In this document: positions 16,115-23,853 of the stretch, piece by piece | Layout of the letters: each line of letters starts with the position of its first letter | Position numbering within the stretch: the first letter of the stretch is position 1 | Assembly: GCF_014042345.1 (NCBI RefSeq) | Contig: NZ_JACEZT010000014.1 | Span: 62,001-126,000, forward strand | Reading direction: 5' to 3' | Length of the DNA: 64,000 bases | DNA from: Rugamonas brunnea | Lineage (GTDB): Bacteria; Pseudomonadota; Gammaproteobacteria; Burkholderiales; Burkholderiaceae_D | Notes under the pieces: model-generated | The model's input: the letters and a program-made list of their open reading frames with translations, nothing else | What the model was told of the DNA's origin: nothing | The model's database searches: none | Translations under genes and position numbers: made by a program

Positions 16115-18271
16115 TTATTCGGCGTGCATCTCCTTGAGCAGGTTGTCGGCGTGGTCCACGTGCTTCATGTTCCACAGGATGTAGCGCAGGTCGACCTGGA
16201 TGTCGCGGGTGTTGGCCTTGTTGTAATCCCAGTCCGAGATGATGGAATCGAGCGTGCCGTCGAAGGCCAAGCCGATCCACTCGCCCTTGGCGTTCAGCGC
16301 GGCCGAGCCGGAATTGCCGCCCGTGATGTCGAGCGTGGCCAGGAAGTCCACCGGCACCGTCTTCAGCTTGGGATCGGCGTATTGGCCGAAGTCCTTGGCC
16401 TTGATGGCCGCCAGTTGCGCCGCCGGGGCGTTGAACTCGCCCTTGCCGGTGGCCTTGGCCAGCACGCCGTTGACGGTGGTGAAGGCGGTCCACGCGGTGC
16501 CGTCGGCGCCGTGGTCGCGGCCGGCGATGCGGCCGAACGTCACGCGCAGGGTGCCGTTGGCGTCCGGGTACACGGCCTGGCCCTTGCTGTGCATGTGGGC
16601 GATCTTGGCCTTCATGTAGGTGGCGTAGGCTTGCTGGATGTTGCCGCCCAATTCCTCGTCCTTCGCTTCATCCTGCAGGCCGGGGCCGTACATGGCTACG
16701 GCGGCCTTGATGAAGCTGTCCGTGCTGGCCTGGAACTCGGTCGGCGTGCGGGTCAGCCAGGCGGCGCGTTCGGCGGCGTCACCGAGTTTGCTGCCGGCGT
16801 ACAGCGTATCGAGTGCGGCGCGCAGCTCGGCTTCGCTCATGCCGTCGTGGATGCCCAGCACGGCGTCGTAGGCGGCGTTGCGTTCAGCCTGGGGCTGGGC
16901 CGCATACTTGGTCAGCGCGTGCAGCACCAGCGCCTTGTCGACCCGCTCGTCGTAGTTGCGCACGAGGGCGGCCACGCTGGCCTGGATGCGCGGCAGGTCG
17001 CGCTGCTGGAAGCCGGCCTTGCGTTCGGCGTCCGGCTTGGCGCTCTCGTTGGCCAGACGGTACAGCGTGCGGGCCGTGTTGAGCAGGCGCGGATGGGCGT
17101 AGCCGAGGAAGAAGTCGCGCTTGGTTTGCGCGTCGCGCTGGGCCATCAGTTGCTCCACGCGCGCGATGCCGGCGGCGTACTCCTGCTTGCGGGCCGGGTC
17201 GGCGTTGACCCATGCCTTGAGCGCTTCATGTTCGGCCGTCTTGCGGGCCAGGATGTCGCTGCCGGCGTAGGAGTCCAGCATGCCCTGGCGGTTCTTGTAG
17301 TAGTTGTTGGTGCTGGCCACCTGCGCCGCGTATTTCAGCGCCGTGTCCTTGTTGTCCTTCGTTTCCGCCGCGATGATGGCCAGGTTCTCGCCCGACATCT
17401 TGACGTAGGCCGGGTAGCTCCAGCCGAAGGTGAACGCCACCTCCGAAGGCAGGCGGTGGCGGTTGGTGCGGCCGGGGTAGCCCAGCGCCATCACATAGTC
17501 GCCTTCCTTCACGCCTTCCTTGGCCAGCTTGAGGAAGTGCTGCGGCAGGTAGGGCACGTTGTCCTTGCTGTAGTCGGCGGCCTTGCCGTCCTTGCTGACG
17601 TAGGCGCGGTAGAAGCCGTAGTCGCCCGTGTGGCGCGGCCACATCCAGTTGTCGGTGTCGCCGCCGAATTTGCCCACGCCGGCCGGTGGCGCGTGCACCA
17701 GGCGCACGTCGCGGATTTCCAGTTGTTTGATCAGGTAGAACTCCAGGCCGCCGTAATAGGACGACACGGTGCAGCGGTGGCCGGCGTCCTGCTCGCAGGC
17801 GGCGACCATGGCTTTCTGGTTGTTCTCGATGGCGTCGCTGCGCTTTTTGCCGGTCAGCTTGGCCACGTCGGCGTTGATGATCTTGGCCGTGACGTTGCGC
17901 ACTTCCTTGGTCACGTAGATGCGCGAGCCTGGTGCGGCGGGCAGTTCCTCGTCCAGAGTTTTTGCCAGGAAGCCGTTGGCCAGCAGGTCGCGCTGCGGCG
18001 TGGAGTTGTGGGCCACGCTGCCGTACACGCAGTGGTGGTTGGTGGCGACCAGGCCTTGCGGCGACACGAACGAGGCCGAGCAGCCGCCCAGGCTGACGAT
18101 GGCGCCCATGGGGAATTCGGTCAGTTTGGTGAGGGTGGCCGGGTCGAGCTTGAGGCCGGCCGCTTTCAGTTCCTTGGCTACTTGTGGCAGCTGCTGGGGC
18201 ATCCACATGCCTTCGTCGGCATGGGCTGCGGTGGCGCTCAGGATGGCGAGCGCGATGACAGATTTGTTCAT
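16115..18271 (-). CDS. S46-family dipeptidyl-peptidase (DPP7/DPP11 type)
   Basis: Periplasmic exopeptidase of 718 residues that removes dipeptides from N termini. Signal peptide residues 1-17 end in AHA. The trypsin-like triad is seen as ATNHHCVYG (His near 80), an Asp in the DTDNWMWPRHTGDYGFYR region and GGNSGS (Ser near 654). Shortly after the serine comes AFDGTLDS; in this family a glycine after FD is associated with the DPP7 preference for hydrophobic P1 residues, while arginine there marks DPP11 acid specificity, so DPP7-like preference is inferred. The start is MNKSVIALAI at 18271; the longer frame lacks a signal peptide. S46 enzymes are typical of bacteria that live on proteins. Confidence 0.9.
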   Translation of the reverse strand: MNKSVIALAILSATAAHADEGMWMPQQLPQVAKELKAAGLKLDPATLTKLTEFPMGAIVSLGGCSASFVSPQGLVATNHHCVYGSVAHNSTPQRDLLANGFLAKTLDEELPAAPGSRIYVTKEVRNVTAKIINADVAKLTGKKRSDAIENNQKAMVAACEQDAGHRCTVSSYYGGLEFYLIKQLEIRDVRLVHAPPAGVGKFGGDTDNWMWPRHTGDYGFYRAYVSKDGKAADYSKDNVPYLPQHFLKLAKEGVKEGDYVMALGYPGRTNRHRLPSEVAFTFGWSYPAYVKMSGENLAIIAAETKDNKDTALKYAAQVASTNNYYKNRQGMLDSYAGSDILARKTAEHEALKAWVNADPARKQEYAAGIARVEQLMAQRDAQTKRDFFLGYAHPRLLNTARTLYRLANESAKPDAERKAGFQQRDLPRIQASVAALVRNYDERVDKALVLHALTKYAAQPQAERNAAYDAVLGIHDGMSEAELRAALDTLYAGSKLGDAAERAAWLTRTPTEFQASTDSFIKAAVAMYGPGLQDEAKDEELGGNIQQAYATYMKAKIAHMHSKGQAVYPDANGTLRVTFGRIAGRDHGADGTAWTAFTTVNGVLAKATGKGEFNAPAAQLAAIKAKDFGQYADPKLKTVPVDFLATLDITGGNSGSAALNAKGEWIGLAFDGTLDSIISDWDYNKANTRDIQVDLRYILWNMKHVDHADNLLKEMHAE

Positions 18272-18396
18272 ACGGTTTCCGGGTTGGACGTTGATGGGCG
18301 CCGCGCGAATTGGGTGGCGTGCGGCGACCGTGAGTATCGGCAGTGCCTGTCCGTTCGTCAACCGGATAATTGACGCGCCACTCCTGGCGCGGCGTG

Positions 18397-18711
18397 CTAC
18401 AGGGCGGCGATTTCGTCGAGCAGTTGAGGATATTTGTCGACCAATTTGAGCAGGATGGCCGCCTGCGCGTTCGGAGCGGAAACGCCTTGCTCCCAGTTGG
18501 CGATGGTTCGTGCTTCGGTGCGCAGCCGACGCGCGAATACTTGTTGGGACAAGTTAAGTTTGTGCCGCAATTGTGTTACCTCGGCCGCCGTCATTTTGGG
18601 CATCGGTTGATACTCAAGCGTGACTTGCTTGAGTGTGAGTTTGCCGTTGCGCGCCCCATCCAGCGCGTCGAAGCCTTCCAAGAGTTCGTCGAAGAGTATC
18701 CGTTTAGTCAT
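18397..18711 (-). CDS. HigA-like Xre-family antitoxin
   Basis: A 104-residue DNA-binding antitoxin. The C-terminal half carries a helix-turn-helix of the Xre/Cro type (LSQQVFARRLRTEARTIANW, about residues 54-73) followed by a short tail, and the N-terminal half the LTLKQVTLEYQPMPKMTAAE linker seen in HigA/NadS-like antitoxins. Its ATG overlaps the stop of the toxin gene by 4 bases, so the two are translationally coupled in toxin-first order, as in higBA. It is expected to neutralise the toxin and to repress the operon promoter. Confidence 0.85.
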   Translation of the reverse strand: MTKRILFDELLEGFDALDGARNGKLTLKQVTLEYQPMPKMTAAEVTQLRHKLNLSQQVFARRLRTEARTIANWEQGVSAPNAQAAILLKLVDKYPQLLDEIAAL

Positions 18712-19055
18712 TTTTCATGGCTCCTGGCTTGTAACTCCTGCTGCAGCCTAGTGCGCAGTATTTGCAGTTGTGCCGATGTGAGGTCGACGACTTCGTCTTT
18801 GCCATACAGCGTGAACAGCCAGAATTGCGCGGCGTTTTCGCGCCAAAAATAAATGATGCGCAGGCCACCGCGTTTGCCCTTGCCGTGTGCGACATCTCCA
18901 TAGCGCAGTTTTCTCAAGCCGCCGGAACCCTGGATGAGTACACCCTTAGCGGGAAATCGCATCAGTTCAATTTGCAGTGCGCGATATTCATTGTCGTCGA
19001 GATAGTGCTCCCGGCGGCGCGCGAAAGAGGGCAGCTCCCAAAACGTCGCCTTCAT
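18708..19055 (-). CDS. RelE/HigB-like toxin
   Basis: A 115-residue basic protein of the RelE/ParE superfamily; related toxins are ribosome-dependent mRNA interferases. The conserved central block with KGVLIQGSGGLRKLRYG and GGLRIIYFW (about residues 38-71) and the C-terminal FWLFTLYGKDEVVDLT are typical of HigB-2/NadT-like toxins. First gene of a two-gene operon with the Xre-type antitoxin. A-rich DNA and a weak promoter upstream; no mobile element is attached. Function by family; activity not shown by sequence. Confidence 0.85.
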   Translation of the reverse strand: MKATFWELPSFARRREHYLDDNEYRALQIELMRFPAKGVLIQGSGGLRKLRYGDVAHGKGKRGGLRIIYFWRENAAQFWLFTLYGKDEVVDLTSAQLQILRTRLQQELQARSHEK

Positions 19056-19166
19056 TAAATATATCCAGGTTGGATGGGATTGGCAAGCTGAGGGTGATAG
19101 CGGGAAGATGGTTCATCGTAGTCTTTGTGGTCGACCAGGGGCCGCGCCAGATCAAAGGGAGGAACG

Positions 19167-19197
19167 AAAAAAAGGACAGGGCGTCAACCCTGTCCTT
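19167..19197 (-). terminator. rho-independent terminator
   Basis: On the minus strand aaggacaggg, a 6-base loop and ccctgtcctt run into TTTTT. It lies 22 bases after the stop of the 104-residue Ala/Lys-rich gene. Confidence 0.9.
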
Positions 19198-19219
19198 CTG
19201 TGTTACGGCGTTGCGGCGA

Positions 19220-19534
19220 TTATTTCGCTACGGGCGCTGCCGGCTCGGTGGTCTTGGCGGCGTCCTTGGTGTCGGCCTTGGCCACTTTCACTGCCTTGTG
19301 GTGCTTCTTCACCTTGGCGTGCTTGGCCACTGGCTTGGCACCTTCCTCGGCGGCTGGAGTCGCCTTGGTTTCCTTGGCTTCGGTCTTGACGGCGGCCTTG
19401 GTGTCGGTGGCGGCGACCTTGGCGGCGACCGGCGCGCTGCTGGCCGTCGTGGCGTTGGCGGCAGGAGCCGGCGCCTGGGCGAAAGCGGCGGTGGCGAACA
19501 GGGTAGCGATCAGGGCGGCGACGATTTTGCTCAT
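19220..19534 (-). CDS. secreted Ala/Lys-rich low-complexity protein (104 aa)
   Basis: The product starts with a signal peptide MSKIVAALIATLFATAAFAQ (cleavage after AFA) and then consists of Ala, Lys, Pro, Thr and Val in a repetitive, charged, probably disordered chain, with a His/Lys cluster KHAKVKKHHKAVKVAK at about 68-85. It is a paralogue of the 124-residue gene directly upstream: the signal peptides are nearly the same and both mature parts use KAxVKxEAKETK units. The chain resembles histone-H1-like tails, but export makes a periplasmic or surface role more likely. No family with a known role is recognised. Ends at a strong terminator. Confidence 0.7.
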   Translation of the reverse strand: MSKIVAALIATLFATAAFAQAPAPAANATTASSAPVAAKVAATDTKAAVKTEAKETKATPAAEEGAKPVAKHAKVKKHHKAVKVAKADTKDAAKTTEPAAPVAK

Positions 19535-19607
19535 TTCAGTATTCCTTTAAACAGTTGTTTGGGTTGGGTGCTGCGCTTACTGCAAATCTGGTGCTGCTGA
19601 CTGGTAC

Positions 19608-19982
19608 TTATTTGGTGACGGCGACTTCTTTGCCTGCGACCTTGCCGGCTTCGGCGGCGGCCTTGGTCTTGCCTTCTTCACCTTTCTTGTGTTCTTTGGC
19701 TTCATTGGTCTTTTCGGCCTTGGCGTCTGCCTTCACCTCGGTCTTGGCTTCAGCCTTGACGCTCTTGGCTTCCGTTTTGGCGGCCTTCACGTCGGCTTTG
19801 GCTTCGGTCTTGGCTGCGACCTTGGTTTCCTTGACGTCGGCTTTGACGGCGGCCTTGCTGTCTTTAGCTTCAGCTTTCACGGCGACCGGTGCGCTGGAGG
19901 CGGCAGGGGTGGCGGCTGGCGTTTGTGCGAAGGCTGCGGTTGCGAACAGGCCGGCGATCAGGGAAGCGATAATCTTGGTCAT
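19608..19982 (-). CDS. secreted Ala/Lys/Glu-rich low-complexity protein (124 aa)
   Basis: Signal peptide MTKIIASLIAGLFATAAFAQ, then about 100 residues of alternating Ala/Lys/Glu/Val in repeats such as KAEAKTEVKADAKAEK, predicted to be a long charged helix or disordered chain. Tandem paralogue of the 104-residue gene 73 bases downstream on the same strand; the two probably share a transcript that ends at 19167. Net charge is closer to neutral than in its paralogue because Glu and Asp are interspersed. Similar small exported KA-rich proteins occur in Oxalobacteraceae as hypothetical proteins. Function unknown. Confidence 0.7.
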   Translation of the reverse strand: MTKIIASLIAGLFATAAFAQTPAATPAASSAPVAVKAEAKDSKAAVKADVKETKVAAKTEAKADVKAAKTEAKSVKAEAKTEVKADAKAEKTNEAKEHKKGEEGKTKAAAEAGKVAGKEVAVTK

Positions 19983-20092
19983 GATGTGTAATCCTTTTCT
20001 GGTTTCTGCGCCGGGACAATTCCCGTGTCATTGAGCAGAAAACGGGGCCCGCCACGCTCCAGTTGACGGGGATTACAACCTCTTACCGAGTC

Positions 20093-21160
20093 TTACATTC
20101 GCTTACAACCGAAGCGGGATTGGTATTCACTGGGCAGCACGCCGAAGTGCGCGGCGAATGCGCGCCGCAGGTTGTATTCCGTGCCGTAGCCGCTCTGGCG
20201 CGCGGCCTGTTTGATCGTCATGCCGCGCCTCTCCAGTAGGTCGCAGGCCAGTTCCATGCGCAACCGCGCCAGCAGCTGGGCAGGTGTGAGATCGGCTTCC
20301 TGGCGTAGCTTGCGGTGCAATGTTCGCACCGACATCGCGCAGGCAGCGGCCATCTGTTCGATGTCCATCTGCTGCCTCAGGCGAGGACGAAGCCACGCCG
20401 TCAACTGCGCGCTCACACCTTGCGGCTGCGCTTGCGCCAGCAACTCGGTGCTGAACTGGCGTTGCCCGCCGGGACGCTTCAGGAACAGCACCAGCCGCTT
20501 GGCCACGCTCAGCGCCGCCGCGTGGCCCAGATCCTCTTCGACCAGTCCTAGCGCCAGGTCCATGCCGGCGCTGATGCCGGCTGAGGTGTAGAACTTGCCG
20601 TCCCTGACGTAGATCGCGTCGTCCTGCACCAGCACGCCCGGATGCTGGGCGCGCAGTTGCGCCACGTCTTGCCAGTGCGTGACGGCGCGGCGCTGGTCCA
20701 GCAGGCCGGCACGCGCCAGCACGAAGGCGCCGGTGCAGACGGCACAGCAGCGCGCCAGTTTGTCGCTGGTGCGCGCGATCCAGCGCAGGACGGCGTCGCC
20801 TGGCGCTGCCGTGGCGCGCACGTCTGCATATGGCGGCAGATGCAAGCCCTGGCCGCCCGCCACAATGAGCGTAGCGCCGGCCAGGCTGCGGCGCGGCAGC
20901 GGACCAGCCAGCATGCTGACGCCGGCCGACGAGGCGACCGCGCCGCCGCCCGGCGTGATCAGGTGAATGCGGTAAGGCGGGGGCAGGCCCGCGTCGCGCG
21001 CCTCGTCGTTCGCGCTGGAGAAGACCTGGATCGGGCCGCTGGCGTCGAGCAGAAGGAAGCCGGGGAACACGAGTACCCATACGTCGGTGGCCGTGCTTGC
21101 GCCTGCGCCGGCGCCGGCGCGCGCCGGCGCTGCGGCGAGTGCAGTTTGTGTCTTTTTCAT
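20093..21160 (-). CDS. GlxA-type transcriptional regulator (DJ-1/PfpI + AraC HTH)
   Basis: A 355-residue regulator: N-terminal DJ-1/PfpI-like sensor domain (about 26-200) with the elbow motif CAVCTGAFVLARAG, and a C-terminal AraC-type DNA-binding domain (about 245-350) containing two helix-turn-helices, the second in TIKQAARQSGYGTEYNLRRA. Family members control genes for quaternary amine or arginine catabolism, among others. It is divergent from a stand-alone DJ-1 protein with 82 bases between starts, so this regulator probably controls that gene. A run of Ala/Gly/Arg at residues 7-22 is a low-complexity leader. Ligand unknown. Confidence 0.87.
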   Translation of the reverse strand: MKKTQTALAAAPARAGAGAGASTATDVWVLVFPGFLLLDASGPIQVFSSANDEARDAGLPPPYRIHLITPGGGAVASSAGVSMLAGPLPRRSLAGATLIVAGGQGLHLPPYADVRATAAPGDAVLRWIARTSDKLARCCAVCTGAFVLARAGLLDQRRAVTHWQDVAQLRAQHPGVLVQDDAIYVRDGKFYTSAGISAGMDLALGLVEEDLGHAAALSVAKRLVLFLKRPGGQRQFSTELLAQAQPQGVSAQLTAWLRPRLRQQMDIEQMAAACAMSVRTLHRKLRQEADLTPAQLLARLRMELACDLLERRGMTIKQAARQSGYGTEYNLRRAFAAHFGVLPSEYQSRFGCKRM

Positions 21161-21242
21161 GATGGCAGATATTCATCCTTTATTGTCATTTATGTCAACG
21201 GATCAGGCGCGACAATGGACCCATTCAACCACGGGAGCCCGC

Positions 21243-21842
21243 ATGACACGCACCATCGGCATCTTTGTCTTCGACGACGTTGAAGTGCTCGATTTCGCCG
21301 GGCCATACGAAGTGTTTACCTGCGCTACGCGGGTCAGCGCCAGGCTGGCGCCTCGCACACCAGCGCCGTTCAGGGTGGTGACGATAGGCCGCCATGAGGC
21401 CATGTTGCGCGCGCGGGCCGGATTGAGCGTCTTTCCCGAGGCGCAGTTTGACGATGGCCCTGCCATCGACATATTGATTGTGCCGGGCGGCGAGGTGACG
21501 GCGGAACTGGACAAGCCCGACGTCATCAGATGGATCGCCGGCATGGCCGGCCAATGCGAACTGGTGGCCTCCGTCTGCACCGGCGCCCTGCTGCTGGCGC
21601 AGGCCGGATTGTTGAATGGCCGCCAGGCGACCACGCATTGGGCCGATATTGCTCAATTGCGCGCGTTGTTCCCGCAGGTGCGGGTCTGCGAGGAGCGGCG
21701 CTGGATTGATGCGGGCGATATCGTGACGTCGGGCGGCATCTCGGCCGGCATTGATATGTCGCTGCACCTGGTGGAGCGGCTGGCGGGGCGCGCGTTGGCG
21801 TTGGAGACGGCGCGCCAGATGGACTACGACTGGCGCGAGTGA
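21243..21842 (+). CDS. DJ-1/PfpI-family protein (isonitrile hydratase-like)
   Basis: A 199-residue protein with the nucleophile elbow ASVCTGALLLAQAGLL (about 104-119; Cys107 candidate), TTHWADI after it and the GPYEVFTC motif near residue 20 with its conserved acidic neighbours. This set matches the isonitrile hydratase/ThiJ-like branch of the DJ-1 superfamily. The ATG at 21243 is preferred because the family starts with TIGIFVFDDVEVLDFAG; the open frame upstream overlaps the divergent regulator's leader. The regulator next door carries the same domain fused to an AraC module. Substrate unknown. Confidence 0.82.
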   Translation: MTRTIGIFVFDDVEVLDFAGPYEVFTCATRVSARLAPRTPAPFRVVTIGRHEAMLRARAGLSVFPEAQFDDGPAIDILIVPGGEVTAELDKPDVIRWIAGMAGQCELVASVCTGALLLAQAGLLNGRQATTHWADIAQLRALFPQVRVCEERRWIDAGDIVTSGGISAGIDMSLHLVERLAGRALALETARQMDYDWRE

Positions 21843-21860
21843 CCGGGGTACAAATGAAAA

Positions 21861-21899
21861 CGCCCCCGCTGATACCGGCATGCCGGCCCAGCGGGGGCG
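21861..21899 (-). terminator. terminator of the cytochrome b561-YceI operon
   Basis: cgcccccgctg and cagcgggggcg pair over 11 bases around a second small palindrome ccggcatgccgg. On the minus strand the stem is followed by TTTTCATTT, so it ends the YceI operon and may also serve the convergent DJ-1 gene. Confidence 0.75.
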
Positions 21900-21952
21900 G
21901 TGGCGAACGCGCGCCGCGTGTGCGGCGCTGGCGGTGCGCGCTGTTGGTCCGC

Positions 21953-22519
21953 TTACTCGGACTTGATGGCTTCGACCTGGATCGCCAGCTTCACTTCCGG
22001 CGAGAAGGCCGGGGTGGCGATGTTCAGGCCGAAATCGGTGCGCTTGAATTCGGCCGTGGCGTCGGCGCCGCACACTTCACGCTTGAAGCGCGGGTGCATG
22101 ATGCACTTGAACTTGTTGACCGTCAGCGATACCGGCTTGGTCACGCCCAGCATGGTCAGCTCGCCGTCCACGCCCACCAGCGTGTCGCCGTTGAACTTGA
22201 ACGACTTGCTCTTGTAGGTCACAGTGGGGAATTTCTCCACGTTGAACATGTCTGGCGACTTGGCGTGCGTGTTCATCTTCTCGAAACCGAAGTCGATCGA
22301 GGCGGCGTCGATGGTGATGTCCATGGCGCCGGTCTTGGCGGCGCGGTCCAGCGTGACGGTGCCGCTGGTCTTGTCGAACTTGCCGCGCCAGACGGACAGG
22401 CCCATGTGGTCGGCCTCGAAGCTGGGGTAGGTGTGGCTTGGATCGATGTTGTAGGTGGCGGCGACGGCGGAGGCGGTGGACGCGGCCAGCACGCTGGCGA
22501 TCAGGATCTGCAATTTCAT
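21953..22519 (-). CDS. YceI-family periplasmic protein (second copy)
   Basis: A 188-residue lipocalin-like protein with signal peptide residues 1-21 ending in AVA. The start of the mature chain, YNIDPSHTYPSFEADHMGLS, and the later VTKPVSLTVNKFKC match the YceI family, whose members bind an isoprenoid quinone in a beta barrel. It has a cysteine pair in FKCIMHPRFKREVCGAD. Last gene of a three-gene operon cybB-like/yceI/yceI, 33 bases after the other YceI stop, and ends at a hairpin. It probably handles a polyprenyl lipid for the b561 protein. The two YceI proteins are clearly divergent copies. Confidence 0.88.
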   Translation of the reverse strand: MKLQILIASVLAASTASAVAATYNIDPSHTYPSFEADHMGLSVWRGKFDKTSGTVTLDRAAKTGAMDITIDAASIDFGFEKMNTHAKSPDMFNVEKFPTVTYKSKSFKFNGDTLVGVDGELTMLGVTKPVSLTVNKFKCIMHPRFKREVCGADATAEFKRTDFGLNIATPAFSPEVKLAIQVEAIKSE

Positions 22520-22552
22520 GAAACGGTACTCCGGTACGAGTTAATGAATGAA

Positions 22553-23104
22553 CTACTGGCCAGCGACGACGTGAAACTTGATGGTGACTTCATCGGCCAC
22601 CATGCTGGTGTCTTTCCACTCGCCTTCACCGATATTGTAGGCCAGGCGCTTGATGGGCAGCGCGCCGTCGAACACCTGCTTGCCGCCTTCCGTCTTGACG
22701 GACAGCGGGAAGGTGACGTCGGCGACCTTGCCCTTGATGGTCAGCTTGCCCGTCACGGTCAGCTTGCCCGCGCCGGCGCTCTTGATGCCGGTGGAGACGA
22801 AGCTCGCTTTCGGGAACTGGGCCGAATTGAACCACTCCTTTTTCGCCACTTCCTTGTTCATGTCGGCCTCGCCCAGATCCAGGCTGGCCGTGTCCACGTT
22901 GACGGTGGCCTTGGCCGCGTCGGGCGCGGACGGGTTGTAGTCGATGGCGGCGTCGAACTTCTTGAACGGCGATTCGACCGGCACGTTCATCTGCTTGAAG
23001 GTGGCCGTCACGGTGCTCTTGGCGGCATCGGTCTTGAGCACGGCGGCGCCGGCGCTGGCGGCGAGCGCCAGGCCAAGCAGGGAAACGAGTGCGGTTTTTT
23101 TCAT
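22553..23104 (-). CDS. YceI-family periplasmic protein (first copy)
   Basis: A 183-residue exported protein: signal peptide MKKTALVSLLGLALAASAGA, then a YceI lipocalin-like barrel with LKTDAAKSTVTATFKQMNVP at its start and MNKEVAKKEWFNSAQFPKAS in the middle, the counterpart of the MNTHAKSPDMFNVEKFPTV block in the second copy. Shorter and without the cysteine pair of the downstream paralogue. The ATG at 23104 directly follows the b561 gene by 40 bases; the open frame continues into it but without function. Expected to bind a polyisoprenoid quinone in the periplasm. Confidence 0.87.
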   Translation of the reverse strand: MKKTALVSLLGLALAASAGAAVLKTDAAKSTVTATFKQMNVPVESPFKKFDAAIDYNPSAPDAAKATVNVDTASLDLGEADMNKEVAKKEWFNSAQFPKASFVSTGIKSAGAGKLTVTGKLTIKGKVADVTFPLSVKTEGGKQVFDGALPIKRLAYNIGEGEWKDTSMVADEVTIKFHVVAGQ

Positions 23105-23144
23105 AACAACTAACTCCTGTGTGGGGTGTCGGATGGAAGGGCGA

Positions 23145-23669
23145 TCAAGGCAGCATGCGCTTGAGCACATCGTCGCGGTCGATGAAGTGGTGCTTGAGCG
23201 CGGCCAATGCATGCAGCACGACGACGCCGGCCATGGTCATGGTGAGAACATAATGGACGCTTTTTAAGACAGGCTTAAGCTCCGGGTTGGGCGCGATCAG
23301 CGAGGGCAGTTGCACCAGCCCCAGGTAGACCACGGGCACGCCGGCCGCGCAGCTGTACAGGTAGCCGGAAACGGGCACGGCGAAGATCAGGAAGTACAGC
23401 AGGTAGTGCACGCCGTCGGCGGCCTTGACTTGCCATTCCGGCATGCCGGCCGGTGGTGGTGGCGGCGTATTGGCCTTGCGCCACAGCACGCGCACGCAGG
23501 CGACCAGCAGCACCGTCACGCCCAGCCACTTATGCCAGGAGTAGTACTTGAGTTTGGTGGGGGTGATGCCGTGGATTTCCGTCATCGTCAGGCCGAGGAA
23601 GAAGGCGGCGATGATGAGGATGGCGGTCAGCCAGTGCAGCAGCATGGCGGGTTTGGTATAGCGTTGCAT
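23145..23669 (-). CDS. cytochrome b561
   Basis: A 174-residue inner-membrane di-heme b-type cytochrome with four hydrophobic spans. Candidate heme ligands are His12 (MLLHWLTA), His46 (YSWHKWLG), His near 88 (DGVHYLLYF) and His near 140-155 (SVHYVLTM, VLHALAALKHHF), the usual pattern in the CybB/YceJ family. It heads the operon with two YceI proteins, the arrangement seen in E. coli yceJ-yceI. Probably moves electrons between the quinone pool and a periplasmic acceptor such as superoxide. No ribosome site stronger than GGAT is seen upstream. Confidence 0.9.
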   Translation of the reverse strand: MQRYTKPAMLLHWLTAILIIAAFFLGLTMTEIHGITPTKLKYYSWHKWLGVTVLLVACVRVLWRKANTPPPPPAGMPEWQVKAADGVHYLLYFLIFAVPVSGYLYSCAAGVPVVYLGLVQLPSLIAPNPELKPVLKSVHYVLTMTMAGVVVLHALAALKHHFIDRDDVLKRMLP

Positions 23670-23761
23670 GGGCGATCCAGAAAATAGTACGTGTTAGGAC
23701 TAACTAGGGAGGCCAATATACCAAAGAATCGCCGGACGTGCTGAGCGGCTCCCAAAATGCG

Positions 23762-23849
23762 AAAACCGGGGACGGCTCCCAATTTCCCAGCAATTATGCT
23801 TGAAAATTGGGCACCGTCCCCGGTTTTAGGAATTCGGGGCCGTCCCCGA
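23762..23849. repeat. REP-like inverted repeat downstream of purB
   Basis: Outer arms aaaaccggggacgg (23762-23775) and ccgtccccggtttt (23814-23827) are perfectly complementary, and inner arms cccaattt (23778-23785) and aaattggg (23804-23811) extend the pairing, giving a long stem with a small loop. A third near-palindrome tcggggccgtccccga follows at 23834-23849. The sequence looks like the dispersed GGGGACGG elements found in many proteobacterial genomes rather than a simple terminator, though it may also end the purB transcript on the minus strand. Confidence 0.65.
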
Positions 23850-23853
23850 TGGT

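Noticed and set aside
16124..18373. 749-codon plus-strand frame opposite the S46 peptidase
   Set aside because: Low-complexity Val/Gly/His/Ala translation; the minus-strand frame has a signal peptide, complete catalytic motifs and a terminator.
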